Positions 12,180-23,798 of a DNA stretch of 64,000 nt are shown piece after piece. Under the pieces are notes generated by a model that was given only the letters and a program-made list of their open reading frames with translations, ran no database searches and was not told where the DNA came from. The stretch's first letter is position 1; each line of letters begins with the position of its first letter. Both the position numbers and the translations under genes were made by a program. Origin of the DNA: Apoda limacodes (lineage: Eukaryota; Arthropoda; Insecta; Lepidoptera; Limacodidae); contig OX291545.1 of the NCBI GenBank assembly GCA_946406115.1, forward strand, positions 29,135,153-29,199,152, in the 5' to 3' direction.

Positions 12180-12640
12180 TGTCGTTGTCTTCTGTGCTGA
12201 TGGAGTTCCAGAAGTCTTCAGAATTACAGCGCCGTTTTCAATTCCTGCTTACTTGGACACATTTTCAATGATTCAATGCCGTTTCCAAGCGAAAAGAGAG
12301 AGAGTTTCACTAGTAGATAGAAAGATCTACTGACTCTTTAAAAAAGTCGGTAAGGAGTTTCTTTGTAATTTGGTCGAGATCACAATCCCAATCCAAGTTA
12401 TCCACGTGCTTAAAATTTCCTTGGTCGTTCCTCCGTCAAACTGCTGGATTTTGGTTTTAAATCTCTACAGCGATCCTTCAAAGTCGTATTCTTCAAATCG
12501 TGTTAATTCCGTTGCTTTTGATTTTTTTCAGCTACGCCTTTGTTTTCATCAACTACAACACTGTCTATAATGACAGCGATACCCGGCGCCTCCACGGGGA
12601 TTTATTTTCGGCCGCTCGCTTGGCTTAATGTTAAGGTTTC
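12180..12640 (-). pseudogene. Possible decayed gag-like ORF
   Basis: With two frameshifts and one stop the minus strand reads as a single protein-like run: PVEAPGIAVIIDSVVVDEN, then FEEYDFEGSL-RFKTKIQQFDGG, TKEILSTWITW, then a segment rich in D, K and L. The order 'FdGg...ilsTWitw' is reminiscent of the capsid part of LTR-retrotransposon Gag, but no zinc knuckle, protease or LTR is visible nearby. The coding look (few stops over about 450 bp in compensating frames) is seen; the family is a guess. Confidence 0.25.
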
Positions 12641-12649
12641 GGCTATCGG

Positions 12650-14100
12650 GATGTACATTAAATTCTGTAATATCCTTGCAATCCGTGTGATGACTGGAGG
12701 CGTATTTACTTTATTTGTTTCATTATACAATATTCAATATTATTCTACGTTACACTTCAAATATATAAAAAAAAAGCACACAGATGTTGACTCGATTGCG
12801 GACTGAATTAGAATGTTTTATCTTATGCATGGTTCTTCGTCATGCCCTTGTCGACCCTTTAAATATTTTCTAGAAGCTTTTGAATGACCTTCTAATTCTA
12901 AACTACATCGAATTTTAAGAGAATTAACATATACATAGTCCATTACTCTCATGTATCTTAATTCTATGCACAGATAATAGGATTCTGTGGCAAACTTTTA
13001 TGCACACCACACACAGTGCTGTGGTGTTCCGGTTAGTGTTTCGGTTTTGAAGCCGGCGTCCACACCATACATGATCAAGGATTCATAAACAGTTTAAATG
13101 TATAGGTATATTATTACTTCAAGTACGAAGAATTATAGTTTATAGTTTATTTAATCGATTAACAATAGAATAATTGTGAGTTAGATTATTTATGTAATAT
13201 TCAGTATCTCAGAATTTAGTCGCGAGCCAAATATGATTCCATGAGTTGTTACCAGTCGCGTAGGTGAAGTATCACTGTCGCCTTCGCGTAATCAGCGTCC
13301 GACTCCCCACAACTTGGCAACGGTTTACGTGTCAATTTTAATAAAACAATAATTGCCTTCTTTTGCAGTTTTTCGACTGTGACAGACAGCTCGGGGCAAG
13401 GACCTTTACCCTTCTACACTGTGTAATCTGTTGTCGTCGTTCAGTCGCTCGGCACTGAACTCACATTCGTATTTGACCCAATCAAACTTTAGGCGAAACG
13501 TTAAATCGAAACGTTAGGCGAGAGACGTTCAAACCGTCCGTGAGCTCAGCCGATGTAACTTGATGCCAGTAACGAATGTTAATTATAAATTATAAAACAT
13601 TGCTCGGGATGCGCTGGCGGCCCGCGCCACAATGATGCACGATTTACCTTATAGCATGTGCCATCGCACAAACAAATTGTTTTGTATTTGTAAGCTCGCT
13701 TTATAAGCTCGAGGAAAGGTTGTTCTTTTTCGTCCATGCCCATTCCTGGGGATCGGGTAAGTTTTGTTTGGGTGTGGTCAAATGGCGCAAAATATCTACA
13801 CCCTGATAATTTGCACGTAATATATACTGATACAGCGCGTCGTATTGGCGAAATATTTTCGATTTGCCTTTTTGTGAACAATTCCCTCCAACAATCGTTT
13901 ACTTTGGTGATGTCGCTGGATCAAAAATGCATGAACATTTTAATTACTACTTATTTTATAAACATGCTCTTTATTTATTTAAAGTTATCTACTGATATTT
14001 ATCTTTTTTCTTCATTATATCACTCACCTATCGTACATAGTTACAACAATTTTTACTTCAATAATCGGACAAGCCTTGTTTATTTTAACCTGTAATTACA
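12650..14100. other. Intergenic; possible promoter-like patch
   Basis: No family motif in the open frames at 13579-13881 (minus) or 13736-14095 (plus). 13430-13560 is a GC-richer patch containing GTTCAGTCGCTCGGCAC, where TCAGT matches the insect initiator consensus, but I find no coding exon tied to it. The rest is AT-rich and featureless. Confidence 0.25.
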
Positions 14101-14106
14101 TTTCAA

Positions 14107-14290
14107 ATCCTTTTAAGCGTCAGGATATGCATTCCATGCTTCTAGTGCGTTTTTTTCCTTTCCCGCTAAAAAGCGATCTGACATAACTTATTTCCACATA
14201 GATGAAACCTTGGGTTTTCAGTAGCGTCTCATGTTCTTTAAACCTCTTGATACTTGCAATTTCATGCATACCCAAATATCCTGATGTTCA
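14107..14290 (-). pseudogene. Fragment of a repeat-associated PIN-like ORF
   Basis: The minus strand reads EHETLLKTQGFIYVEISYVRSLFSGKGKK in pieces; after a shift in an A-run it continues ALEAWNAYPDA. The SGKGKK...ALEAWN pattern is known to me from repetitive arthropod proteins with a PIN/flap-nuclease-like core that sit in transposon-rich DNA. The upstream half of the fragment is duplicated at 14528-14606. No complete ORF exists. Confidence 0.4.
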
Positions 14291-14527
14291 ATTATGGGTA
14301 CAATTTGGAACTGGTAAACACCACCAATTTCTGTCCTGTAATGAAATTGCAAATGCTAATGCAGAACTATACTTAACATAATACAGTCATTGTGCATTAT
14401 TTCATTTTGTAAAAACAAATTACAAAATACATACTTACTCATTTTAGGAATAGCGAAAGTGTTACCTATTTTCCATGCTTTCTCTGGTTGCGATACCGTG
14501 TCAGGCTTTATAGTCTAAGATCCCAGA

Positions 14528-14606
14528 ACGATCTGACATAATTTATTTTCACATAGATGAAACCTTAGGTTCTCAGTAGCGTCTCATGTTCGTTAAACGC
14601 CTGCGG
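14528..14606 (-). repeat. Direct duplicate of 14169-14255
   Basis: About 75 bp nearly identical to 14169-14255 (ctgacataa-ttattt-cacatagatgaaacct, then CAGTAGCGTCTCATGTTC). On the minus strand both copies can be read as EHETLL(K/R)T-GFIYV. The second copy contains a stop and lacks the GKGKK part. 14610-15400 between this and the next fragment is AT-rich without a supported gene. Confidence 0.7.
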
Positions 14607-15419
14607 TCTTGTTGGAGCTTGCATTGTGACACCCGGGCAGGTACCAGGTAACTAAAAATAAGAGTTACTTTACTTATTAAATTTATATGGCTGATTTTTA
14701 TATATGTTTTGTAGAATATTATTCTAAAATAGTATTTATAAGTGTCAGACACTTTCCATGGGCCAAAACTTTTGTCAAACTCTTTAAAGCTCCACAAAAA
14801 ATAATTAATCTTTACTTCTTTTTCATGACTGATTTTTTAATAAGTTATTAAGGTAACTATTACAAAGTTATATTTTATTAGTCAGAGAAATCGTTGTGAC
14901 CAAACATTCCCTAAACACAAAAAATATTCAGCCGAGAGAATACGCACGAAAGCATTAAGAGAGGCTAAGAGTAAAATATTTAAATTATTTTTAAAGTACT
15001 TACTTCTTTCAATACAACATTTTTGCATCGCTATTTAAATAAGAAGAACTTTAACATTAAAGTAATCATAAAGAAAATGTAAGTAAATTATTTTATTGTA
15101 TATATTCGGGAAAATAAATTTATTCGAACATTTAAACATTTAAGAAAAATCATTTTTTTTTTCAAAAATTAACTACAATAGATTTTTTAGGTTGCTTTTG
15201 ATGTGCATTGTTCCATATGCCAGCAATGTAGTTAACTCGGAAAAATGTTGAAATAACTTAGATTTGCATGGTGGTAAACTGTAAGAACATTTTTTTTTTT
15301 TTATTTTTGGATTGAATTCTTCGTTAATATTAGTATGCCAGGAACACTTAAAATTTCGCAGATAAATTTTTGTATTTTATTGTAAATATCTGTTTGTATA
15401 TGCTCATCGGTAAACGACC

Positions 15420-15800
15420 CTGGATCTCCAAATTGCATAAAAGCTTGCTGATATTCATGTTTCTTCATTAATATATTAAATGGTCTTTGTTTACCTGTCT
15501 TAAAAAGGCAGGATTAAAGTCATATCCAGTCAATGCAAGAAATCCTAACAAATTTCTACACAAAGATGGTCCCAAGCGCTCGTAAACTTTTGCTAAATTA
15601 ATGTATCTTTGGTTATTTCCGGTGCCTGCTTATAACCATACATTCGAATCGTCATTTTTCAAATTATGCATATGTTCTAACAAAATTCTCGCAATATTAG
15701 TATCAGAACATCTTATAACAAAATTTGCTTGAGCGTCTATATTTTCTTTCTCGAAGGCCTAACAACGGGTCTTAAAGCTCCTACAGGAAAGGAAGACGTT
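15420..15800 (-). pseudogene. Decayed PIN-like repeat-derived ORF
   Basis: Minus strand, with a few stops: KENIDAQANFVIRCSDTNIA, then ILLEHMHNLKNDDSNVWL, then RYINLAKVYERLGPSLCRNLLGFLALTGYDFNPAF. The SDTD-like block (here SDTN) and the ALTGCD-like block (here ALTGYD) are landmarks of a family of repeat-associated proteins with a PIN-like nuclease fold. One acidic motif residue is changed to N and the frame is broken, so it is not functional. Whether the family is a transposase or a domesticated nuclease is not settled by this sequence. Confidence 0.5.
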
Positions 15801-16239
15801 TTATAATTAGCCACATTGGAAGCAAGGAAGGCTTTTTAGATGGACTTTTTTTAAGATACTGTAACAGATTTTTTCTGCTACAGAGCTTATTTCGCAAAAC
15901 GAGTGTATGGTTGTACTATATACTTAAAATATTTACTTTAAATTTAACCAAAGAACAAAACTTTGTACTTATTAAAATAAATACTTCTCAGTATTTTGAA
16001 CAGACAGTACTCTCATTGTACCCTTTGTTTTAAAAAATAAAGTCAGGAGTGTTTATTTCTCATTGTTCCCAGAGGTGCGAAGTGTAAACAAACCTATGTT
16101 TATATTAAGATTGGTGCCCTGGTGTGGGATCCGTTCTTGTTCTATTACACACTTGCATAACGCTTATACGATACGATGGTGTGAACCAAACGCTGCGCTA
16201 GCGCACATAGTGATGAATTTACCATATACAACTTAGGGT

Positions 16240-16620
16240 TGTCCCTTCGGCCAGCGTGAACCTCGAACCCAAAGGTAAGTCAGCGCCAGGAGGGGAGTTC
16301 CCCGTTACGCGATTGCGATTGCGAGTGAGTGGGGGCGAGAAGCGCACCGGCACTCTTTGATACCTCGTGTATCCGTGCGTTCGCCGGCAAACCCGGGGAC
16401 GTCGGCGTCGTGTCAGGGGGGAGGTCCTATTAGGGGAGGTCGTTGAGACTTGTCTCGCTATCCGGATAGCGAGATCGTCGTCTGCGGCCGTTAGTACGTG
16501 CCGAGGCCGCCCAACAATAGTTTTTCGATCGTGCCAAGGTCAGTCGGGGGATGATAGGTTGTGGATTGCACAATTAAAAGGACGAGTGTCGCAGGATAAG
16601 ATTCACAAAAAAATAGGCCA
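16240..16620. other. GC- and CpG-rich patch, unassigned
   Basis: Sharp rise in GC and CpG against AT-rich flanks, with words such as gcgattgcgattgcgag, CCCGGGGACGTCGGCG and gtctgcggccgtt. The plus frame 16367-16711 is open across it but is arginine/serine-rich and matches no family I know. It ends at 16617 in 'ggccaagtgcgag', the tail seen on several dispersed repeats here. It may therefore be the 5' part of a retroelement rather than a gene promoter. Confidence 0.35.
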
Positions 16621-16923
16621 AGTGCGAGTCTGTCTCGCATACCGAGGGTTTCATTCAAACTTATTATATATAAATAGTTCTTCTATCATGAGATTAAGGT
16701 CCCACAGGTAATTTAATTCAATTAAAAAAAAAATCAGACAGTAGTGTAAGTACATGTCCATAATATTTTGTTAGTAATTTGCTTATTTTATGTAAGTAAA
16801 CACTTTATTATATTAAGATATGTATTTATATTAATATAAATATAAAGATAGCAATGTAGCTATCTGTGTCCTACTCTTATCCTCGTACTAATACTACTAC
16901 TACTCATCCTAGTGTTGATTGCA

Positions 16924-17134
16924 GATTGTAAATGTAGTTTTACCCAGTGCTTCAGCAGCACGCAGTCCGGTTTATCAGTAAGTATGCCGCACCCGGCACA
17001 TCAGAGACGCGACTCTATTTCGTATGATGACATAAAAGCCATCAGTTTTGCGACGCGGCGAACATCTCCGATGCACTGCAGTGGCGGGGGCTCCCCAACA
17101 ACACAGTTTTTATATTGTACACGGAGAGCAGTGT
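16924..17134 (+). CDS. Candidate orphan exon, unknown protein
   Basis: A 211-bp stretch open in one frame lies between a pyrimidine-rich acceptor (TGTTGATTGCAG, ending 16923) and a GTAAGT donor at 17135. It encodes polar, serine-rich sequence with a basic phosphorylation-like site (HQRRDSISYDDIKA) and a Gly/Ser run. Base composition is richer in GC than the flanks, as expected of a conserved exon. I do not recognise the protein, find no partner exon within reach, and cannot exclude a retroelement ORF1 piece. Strand and frame are inferred from splice signals only. Confidence 0.3.
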
Positions 17135-18175
17135 AAGTTTTCTGTGTGTACTTGACCCACAGGCTGCATGAGTAAAAGGGCTGGCAGTAAGCTTTAAATA
17201 CAGTTACTTTTACCTAAGAAGTACAACGTGCAAACCTGCGAGCCAGCATTTTACATTTGATGGACAATGTTATCCGTTCCCTTTTTTTTTATACTACTAA
17301 GGTGACAAACAAGTTTACGGTCCGCCTGATAGTGAGTGGTCACCGTAGCCTATGGACGCTTGCAACACCAGGGGTATCACTCGCGCGTTGCCGACCCTTC
17401 AGAAATCTAATAACTTCTTTCTTGAAGAACTTCATACTCTAGTCCTTGGAGAAAACCTTGGCAGGGAGCTCATTCCGCAACTTAAGCGTTCGCGGGAGGA
17501 AGTTTCTCTGAAACAGCACTGTACGCGACCATTTAGGTTCTAAAGTGTGAGAATGAGTTCCCTGCCGATGGCGAGCGGTGCGATGGTAGAAAGTAGCCGT
17601 GGGCATCATTTCAAACAATTCCTCAGAACACAATCCATTGTACAAGCGGTAGAACTCACACAGGGAGGCAAAGTCTCTCCTCACACTTAAGGGCTCGATA
17701 CCCCAAGTGAGTTTAGAATCGTCGAGAATTCTCACAGCCCGTCGTTGAACCGAGTCAGAAGGGCCAAGCTGGTATTCGGGTTCACCCGCCCAGAGATGGC
17801 AGCAGTACACCATATGGGGCCGAACTTGCGACTTGTAAACTTGTTGTTTGCTCTGTTGAGTACAACAAGTTTTTTGAACACCAGCTTCACCTTATCTTGA
17901 AAATGATCTCGGAACTGAACATCGCTGGAGATGTCAACACCAAGGATCCCAATGCTCTAAGAGATGGAGAGGAGAGTGTTCTGGAACTGGGGACTACAGT
18001 GAATGGGGTTTTATTAGCAGTGAACGCGCACACTTGTGTCTTTGTAGGGTTGAATTGGACCAAGTTTACCCCTCCACAGTCAAACACCTTGGACAGTGTG
18101 GTCTCGATTTGAGACACAAGTTCTCCGTGGTTTTCCTTCACAACGGAACGAGGGATGTTTGCACTCCAGTACTGT

Positions 18176-18972
18176 CATCTGCATAGCAATGTATGTTGTT
18201 GATATCCAACATGTCATTGATATGCAGTAGAAACAGCGTGGGAGACAGCACAAATGTTCATGCTACCAGAGCAACCACCGTCAACTACGGTTCGTATGCG
18301 TCTGCCGGACAAATAGCTAGCCACCCATTTGCACAAACCCTCGGGCACTCCGTAAGATGGCAACTTCGATAGACAGACCCGATTGAACGCCTTCGCTATG
18401 TCCAGGCTACATGCCAATGCCTCCCCCTGACTCTCAATGGCTAGTGCCCATCGGTGTGTGAGATACACTAGAAGGTCACAAGTCGAGCGACCGTGGCGAA
18501 AGCCATATTGAAGGTCACTGACCAGGTCGTGTACTTCTAGGTATCTTAGAAGCTGTATGTTGATCACACGCTCCATCACCTTGGAGAGGAAAGAAGTAAT
18601 AGCGATAGGCCTGTAATTCGATGGATCTGATCTATCGCCCTTTTTGGGCACCGGGTGCACATTCGCAGTCTTCCATGAAGACGGAAATTGCCTAGTGTGG
18701 TAAGGAAGCGCGAAGAGGCGCGTGAGTACAGGAAATAACTCGGGAGCACACTGCTTAAGCACCACTGCTGGTATACCGTCTGGCCCACTCGACTTATGAA
18801 CGTCTAGAGAAAGCAACGCCCGCCGGACCTCCCGCTGCGTTATGGAAATTTCCGGCATGGTCTTACCGCACCACGATATAGTAGGTGGTACAGCGCCTTC
18901 ATCGTTCATGCTCGAGTTTGAAGCAAAGAGACTGCCCAGTAGATCGGCTTTCTCTTCAGCACTATGGGCCAA
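18176..18972 (-). pseudogene. LINE family A reverse transcriptase domain
   Basis: Fingers and palm are clearly readable: REVRRALLSLDVHKSSGPDG, IPAVVLKQ, FPSSWKTANVHPVPKKGDR, NYRPIAITSFLSKVMER, YGFRHGRSTCDLLVYL and LDIAKAFNRV, in which the usual F-D-R-V motif A Asp is present as LDIAKAF. The frame then loses coherence around 18250, where the GVPQGSVLSP block has been damaged. A CYADDS catalytic box survives near 18176-18195. Together with the missing 5' end this marks a dead copy. Confidence 0.85.
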
Positions 18973-19263
18973 GTTACCATCGGTCTTTCGCAGTGGTGGT
19001 AACGACGACTGGCAAAAGTTCCCTTCGTCAGCTTTGGTAAGCGACCAGAAAGCACGACTCCCAGAAGGATAGCTCGCAAGTCGCCCACCTATTTTGCCGA
19101 TGAATTGGAATATTGCTCAGGCAGTTGCTTTCTTACTGAACCTCGAGGCAGCATTTCATTTGCGTTTTAACTCAGAAATATTCGGATCCTTATTATTACG
19201 AGCCGTGGTCCAAGCATCATATGCAGGTTGCTTAAGAATTTTAGCTTTTCTGCAAGACCTAGT

Positions 19264-19998
19264 TCACCACGGTCGTTTTTTGACGCCGGCAGCTACTCGC
19301 GGGTTGGGAATATAGCATTCCATACCAGCGAGGATTGTCTCAGTGACTGTGGCTGCACAGACGTCAGTATCTTCTGAGTTAAAGCAGATCTGCCTCCACG
19401 GGTACGATGCGTAAAATTCTCGCAATCTATCCCAGTCTGCCGACTTATAGTGCCACACACGACGCCAATTAGTTGGCCCAGATGGATCGGGTTGTGTGCA
19501 TGACATTTGAGTCCGAACGAGACAGTGGTCCGAGGAGCCAAGAGGCACATCCACTGAGACGGAGTATCCGCCCGGACAAGTAGTCAGCAGAAGGTCCAAT
19601 AAGGAGCTAATATGGTCCTCTATATCTGGTATTCTCGTTGGAGAAAGTACCAGCTGAGAGAATCCATAGGTAAGAGCATATTCATGAGCAGATATCCCTG
19701 CATAGTTTTTGGTTCGAGAACTGAGCCACTTACGGTGGTGGGCGTTAAAGTCTCCCGAAATAACTAGTTCTGCTGTGAGATATTGCTCTAGAACTTTGTC
19801 AGTCTTCAAACTCAGGTGCGTGAAGAGTCGAGTTACGTCCGTGTCACCGCTATTAGACATGTATAGGCACGCATAGATACGAGTGTGGCCGCCGTAATCT
19901 ACGCGCACCCACAATATCGACAGGTCTCTGTCTTCAAGGCTATGAAGGCGGCGACAGAAGTTATCCTCCCGGAGGAACATACATACACCGGCACGCTA
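19264..19998 (-). pseudogene. LINE family A endonuclease domain
   Basis: The open frame begins at about 19998 (R-AGVCMFLRED) and covers the exonuclease-endonuclease-phosphatase fold without its N-terminal Asn/Glu motifs. Visible landmarks are LEDRDLSILWVRV, the catalytic SGDFNAHH block and the terminal SSDHCLV motif with its catalytic Asp-His. In the element this domain nicks target DNA for target-primed reverse transcription. The start is lost by truncation, so the protein cannot be active. Confidence 0.85.
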
Positions 19999-20029
19999 TG
20001 CCCCGCTTTAGTTATTTGGGTGGCTTATT

Positions 20030-20155
20030 CGAGCGAGTACTTGCAGTGCCCTACCTCTCTTATGTCTAAGTCGTCACATAGGTCTTCTGTGACCCAGTGA
20101 CCCAGATATTTAAATTTAGTAACCCTGCGTAGAGGAACTTCACAAAGCGATACTG
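20030..20155 (-). pseudogene. Small fragment of a different LINE (RTE-like C-terminal part)
   Basis: The minus strand reads LRRVTKFKYLGHWVTEDL, then a D-D-L-D-I run, matching the 'fkYLGhwvted...D.DI' region downstream of the RT palm in lepidopteran endonuclease-reverse transcriptases unlike family A. It adjoins the truncated 5' end of the family-A copy, indicating that copy 1 inserted next to or into an older LINE. Confidence 0.55.
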
Positions 20156-20289
20156 GTGGCCTTAATTAGCAGTTTTTTGATTTTCCCATATATTTGTGAT
20201 GTAACTTGCTCCTTACCAATGATTCTAGGTTAACGGGAAGTACCCCACAGAATTTAATTTATTTGTGTTACAATATGCGAAATTATCGT

Positions 20290-20490
20290 ATTTTGGGCAT
20301 ATTTTTCTATTGCATTGAGTTAGAAGCTTGATTTTTCACAACTTTAAGTTACCGTAGACTTTAGTATTTGATATGAAATTCAACTTGATACCTTTACGCG
20401 TTCCTGAAAAAAGGGTGTTGACATACAGACAGACGGACAACAAAGTGACCCTATAAGGGTTCCTTCTTTCTTTTGAGGTACGGAACCCTT
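20290..20490 (+). repeat. Dispersed repeat tail
   Basis: Contains acaactttaag-ta-cg-agactttagtat, TGAAATTCAACTTGATACC, CACGCGTtCCTGA-AAAAGGGT and CAGACAGACGGACAACAAAG before a final 'ggtacggaaccctt'. The same text in inverse orientation lies at 41040-41240. It is the typical 3' tail of a lepidopteran retroelement and contains no gene. 20490-21290 beyond it is AT-rich with nothing supported. Confidence 0.6.
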
Positions 20491-21299
20491 AAAAGATAGG
20501 CAACTCGGGAATATTATGCCAACAGAAGACGCGCTGTATCAGCATAATGATACGTGTGATGTAAAAAGTTATTCCCAATCCCCAGGAATGGGTACCGACA
20601 CCGACCCGTTAACGATATCACTAAGTATTGGCATAGAACTACGTTTAGGTTTCATTTCTAGTAGCATCTACCAGAAATGAAAACCTAGTTCAACTCATAC
20701 GTCAAACTAAAAAATATAACTAGTAATAATAAATACAAATAAATAACTGAATAAATACGTATAGAAAAAAATATAGTTTGAGCAGTAAAATAGCTGAATA
20801 GCAGTAAGATGTGCTTAGTTGTCAACACAGTATTAATAAGTATGCAATCACATTATATATAGCGAATGCTAAGAATATTTATGAAGTAAAATATATTCGT
20901 CGTATGTGTGTTCCTATGTACCTGATGTCTGTAATATAAGTTAGTTATTTATATTAAATAAGGCGAAATAGTTATGATTTTATAACGTGCGGTGTTTACG
21001 TTGCTTCCAAAACTTTACTAATGATCTCCACAATTGCACATTGGTAATAACAGAAGGTATCTATACAATCAACCTAGCGCAAGCGTAGCTACAAAAACGC
21101 GGTTCGCGTTGTCAAACCCAACTTTGGTTAACCCGGGTAACACTGACAGCAGAATAGCAAATAAATTTTACTACAGCGCAGAAAGAGACAACACGAAACT
21201 CTACGCCGGTAGAGTGAGTTCTTAAATGTGTTCCTGAATGAACGCAAGACAGACTGGGAATTCACGTGGACTATAATGCTGCATAGGATATTATGCTAT

Positions 21300-23020
21300 A
21301 GGGTCTGGTGGCACTCACCCGGATCTTTAATGGGATACTGCGCACTGGACATTTTCCATCTTCGTGGAAGATTGGTAAAACCACTGTTATCCCAAAACCA
21401 GGGAAAGACCGTCATCGCCCAGAACATTACCGACCGATTACGCTGCTGTCCAATGTGGCCAAGCTGTTCGAACGCCTGCTTTTACATAGGATATCCCCGC
21501 ATATCCAGCTTAGGCCTGAATAGTTTGGTTTCAGAGACAGCCACAGTACCACTTTTCAGGTTATACGAGTGCTCCACCACATTGCCTTCGAGCTAAACAA
21601 GAGCAGGTGCACAGTCGGAGTTTTTTTCGACATGGAGAAGGCTTTCGACCGAGTTTGGCACGAAGGCTTATTACACAAGCTGTTAAAGACGGACATCCCA
21701 CCGATGCTCGGGCGAGTAATAGCCTCGTTTCTGGCAAACGGAACTTCTATGTCTAGATCGAGAACAACCAGTCGGCGAGTAAGCCCATTAGAGCAGGGGT
21801 AACTCAAGGCAGCTGCCTATCGTCACTGCTCTATGCGTTATTCACCAATGATATCCCCAGTCCAGTGACTCCGGTTTAGCTGAAGGTGTTGAAAACGTCC
21901 TCCTAGCCCTTTACGCGGACGACAGCGCCTATATGTCCTCCTCCCGCAAAGCTAAATTAGCAGCTAAGAAAATGCAGCGACTATTGGACACTTTGCCTGG
22001 CTGGCTGGACAAGTGGAGAGCCAAAGAATGGCAAGACATCTGCAATACTGACCGAAACTTGTGTTTCGAGGTCAAGTTATTGAGTGGCAACCCAGCATAA
22101 AGTACTTTGGTTGTATTATAACCGCCCCTTGCGCATGCGCAAAATGCTAGACCATGTGTCAGTACGCGTGGTCGCAGCACGGGCGTGCCTTAGACCGGTA
22201 CTTTCCTTTGACTTGCCACTCAGAACCAAAATTCGCATGTACAAATTGTACATCCGGTAGAGACTGACCTATGCAGCCCCTGCTTGGTACGGACTTCTAT
22301 CTTCTGCCAGCAAACGTAAGTTCCAGGTTGTCCAAAATAAGTCGCTGAGAATAATAACCGGCGCGAGACGCTATGTCCGCAACTATACCATCGCCAGAGA
22401 CACCAAAACCGAGTCACTCGCAGAGTTTATATCTGGTTTGTCAAAACACCTATTCACCCGCGCTGATAACAGCCACCACATGCAGTTCAGGGGCATCGCC
22501 CCTCTACACTCCCGTCCTCCGGAGGGGCAGCCTCTCCAGAGAGAGCTTATCCCTGCGGGTGAATAATTTTAGTTATTCACCCCACTCACCTACTCACCTA
22601 CTTCCTTTTTAAAATCAGTCCATTATCAGCCTTATTTCGTTTTTATTTCGCTTTTATTTTATTTTTACATTTATTTCGCTTTATTTCGTTTTGGTTTCGT
22701 TCTGTTTTTATTTTCCTATGTTTTATTTGTTTTATTTTATTTTATTTTTATTCAGTTTTGCTTTGTTTATTTTGTTTTTATTTGGCGTTTATTCATTTTT
22801 ATTTTTATTTTTCATATCGCCTCAGGCGATATTATGCATTGACCATACAGGGGCCTGAAAAGGAGGCTCCCTTACAATTTCACCGGGGGTGTTCAGCACC
22901 CCTGCGCTTATGCCCGGGTCATGGAGGAAGGGAAATTCCCCTTCTCCGACACCCGCACCTCAACACCCATAGGGCGATAGAGAAGAAAACAAGGAGAACG
23001 TGGACGAGCGTATCACTGCA
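21300..23020 (+). mobile_element. LINE family B (Jockey-type) RT and 3' region
   Basis: The plus strand holds a decayed Jockey-type ORF2. The RT begins at LALTRIFNGILRTGHFPSSW, then KPGKDRH..HYRPITLLS, FGFRDSHST, FFDMEKAFDRVWHEGL, and after a frame change a GVTQGSCLSSLLYALF block and an ALYADDSAYM catalytic box near 21915-21940. The C-terminal region continues to about 22600 (TYAAPAWYGLL and LRIITGARRYVRN). There are stops near 21520 and 21800 and several frameshifts. It is followed by a T-rich simple region (22621-22820) and a GC-richer block with a CGCCTCAGGCG palindrome (22821-23020), which I take as its 3' UTR. Endonuclease and ORF1 are missing. Confidence 0.8.
22621..22820 (+). repeat. 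T-rich simple sequence
   Basis: Degenerate (TTTTA/TTTCG)n sequence on the plus strand between the family-B RT and its GC-rich downstream block. No coding signal. Confidence 0.6.
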
Positions 23021-23394
23021 TTCACTGCAGGCGCGCGTTTTGTTTAGATTTGCGTGGAGTAGTAATCAATTCCGCCATAATTATGTGATTATACAAACCA
23101 ATGCCAAAGAAGTCTTACCTTGAAGTTTGAAGTCCAAGTCGAGTCTATTCACTTCCAATCGTATGTTACTCATGTGAACTGCCGTAGAGTTTGTAATGAC
23201 AGTAAAAAATATCGAAGAGTTATTCTTTATACATAGTAATGAACTTATGTGTCGGTGTCACTACCAAAGTACATTGTGTATTAAGAGTGGTCAGGTGAAA
23301 ATTACCAACGACAGGCTATTTAGAAGTTTAAGGCCGAAGGCTTTAATGAATTTAGGGATTACAATATGGGGTCCTTTGAGGATTGTTTGTAATG

Positions 23395-23470
23395 TATAGG
23401 CTGCGGTGACCGCTTTACTCAGGCAATCGAAAGCTTGTTTGCCACTTTAGTGGTATATAAAATAAAAAAA
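23395..23470 (+). mobile_element. LINE family A, 3' tail fragment
   Basis: Only the last ~75 bp of family A is present (ataggctgcggtgaccgct, then aAAGCTTGTTTGCCACttTAGTGGTAT, and an A-rich end). It is a heavily 5'-truncated insertion about 330 bp downstream of gene B's stop. 23025-23394 before it holds no supported gene. Confidence 0.75.
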
Positions 23471-23798
23471 ATTACGACAAATATTAACAATTAAGAGGGT
23501 ATAGAAATTTTACTAAAGTTATATTTTGGTTTTTTGTATTGCGCTTTTATTCCAAATGACACCAAGTTAACATACTTACTTACCTAATAATTTGCCTTAG
23601 TGTTACGTAAAATGCTTATTTTCACCTTTTACTTTTTGACTGAAAACTAAAGTTTTAAAATTTTAATAATTGATCAATTTATCTTAGAACTAGTGATTAA
23701 TCTACATTTTTAAATATTCCTTAATAAATTATAACGTTTTTTCATATTTTAAAAACATTTCGTTACAAATGTAATTACAATTCTCATGATGTTTAAGC

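Larger units (their letters stand above)
17282..20000 (-). mobile_element. LINE family A, copy 1 (longest in the window)
   Basis: A 5'-truncated non-LTR retrotransposon of the Jockey/CR1 broad group. Reading on the minus strand: apurinic endonuclease domain (19998-19500), linker, reverse transcriptase (18972-18176, with YADD box near 18190), thumb/C-terminal region (18141-17439), then a 3' UTR ending in a short A-run at 17282-17290. The last ~110 bp (cacgCGTTGCCGACCC...GGTGGCAAACAAG when read on plus) is shared by all family-A copies in this window. ORF2 is broken by an internal deletion next to the YADD region and by several frameshifts. The 5' end abuts a fragment of an unrelated LINE at 20030-20155. 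Confidence 0.9.

Noticed and set aside
13579..14095. Overlapping opposite-strand ORFs of about 100 codons as genes
   Set aside because: No recognised motif, no splice context; such lengths occur by chance in the GC-richer patches.
18842..20100. Plus-strand ORFs across the LINE copy
   Set aside because: They are antisense shadows of the endonuclease-RT reading frame on the minus strand.
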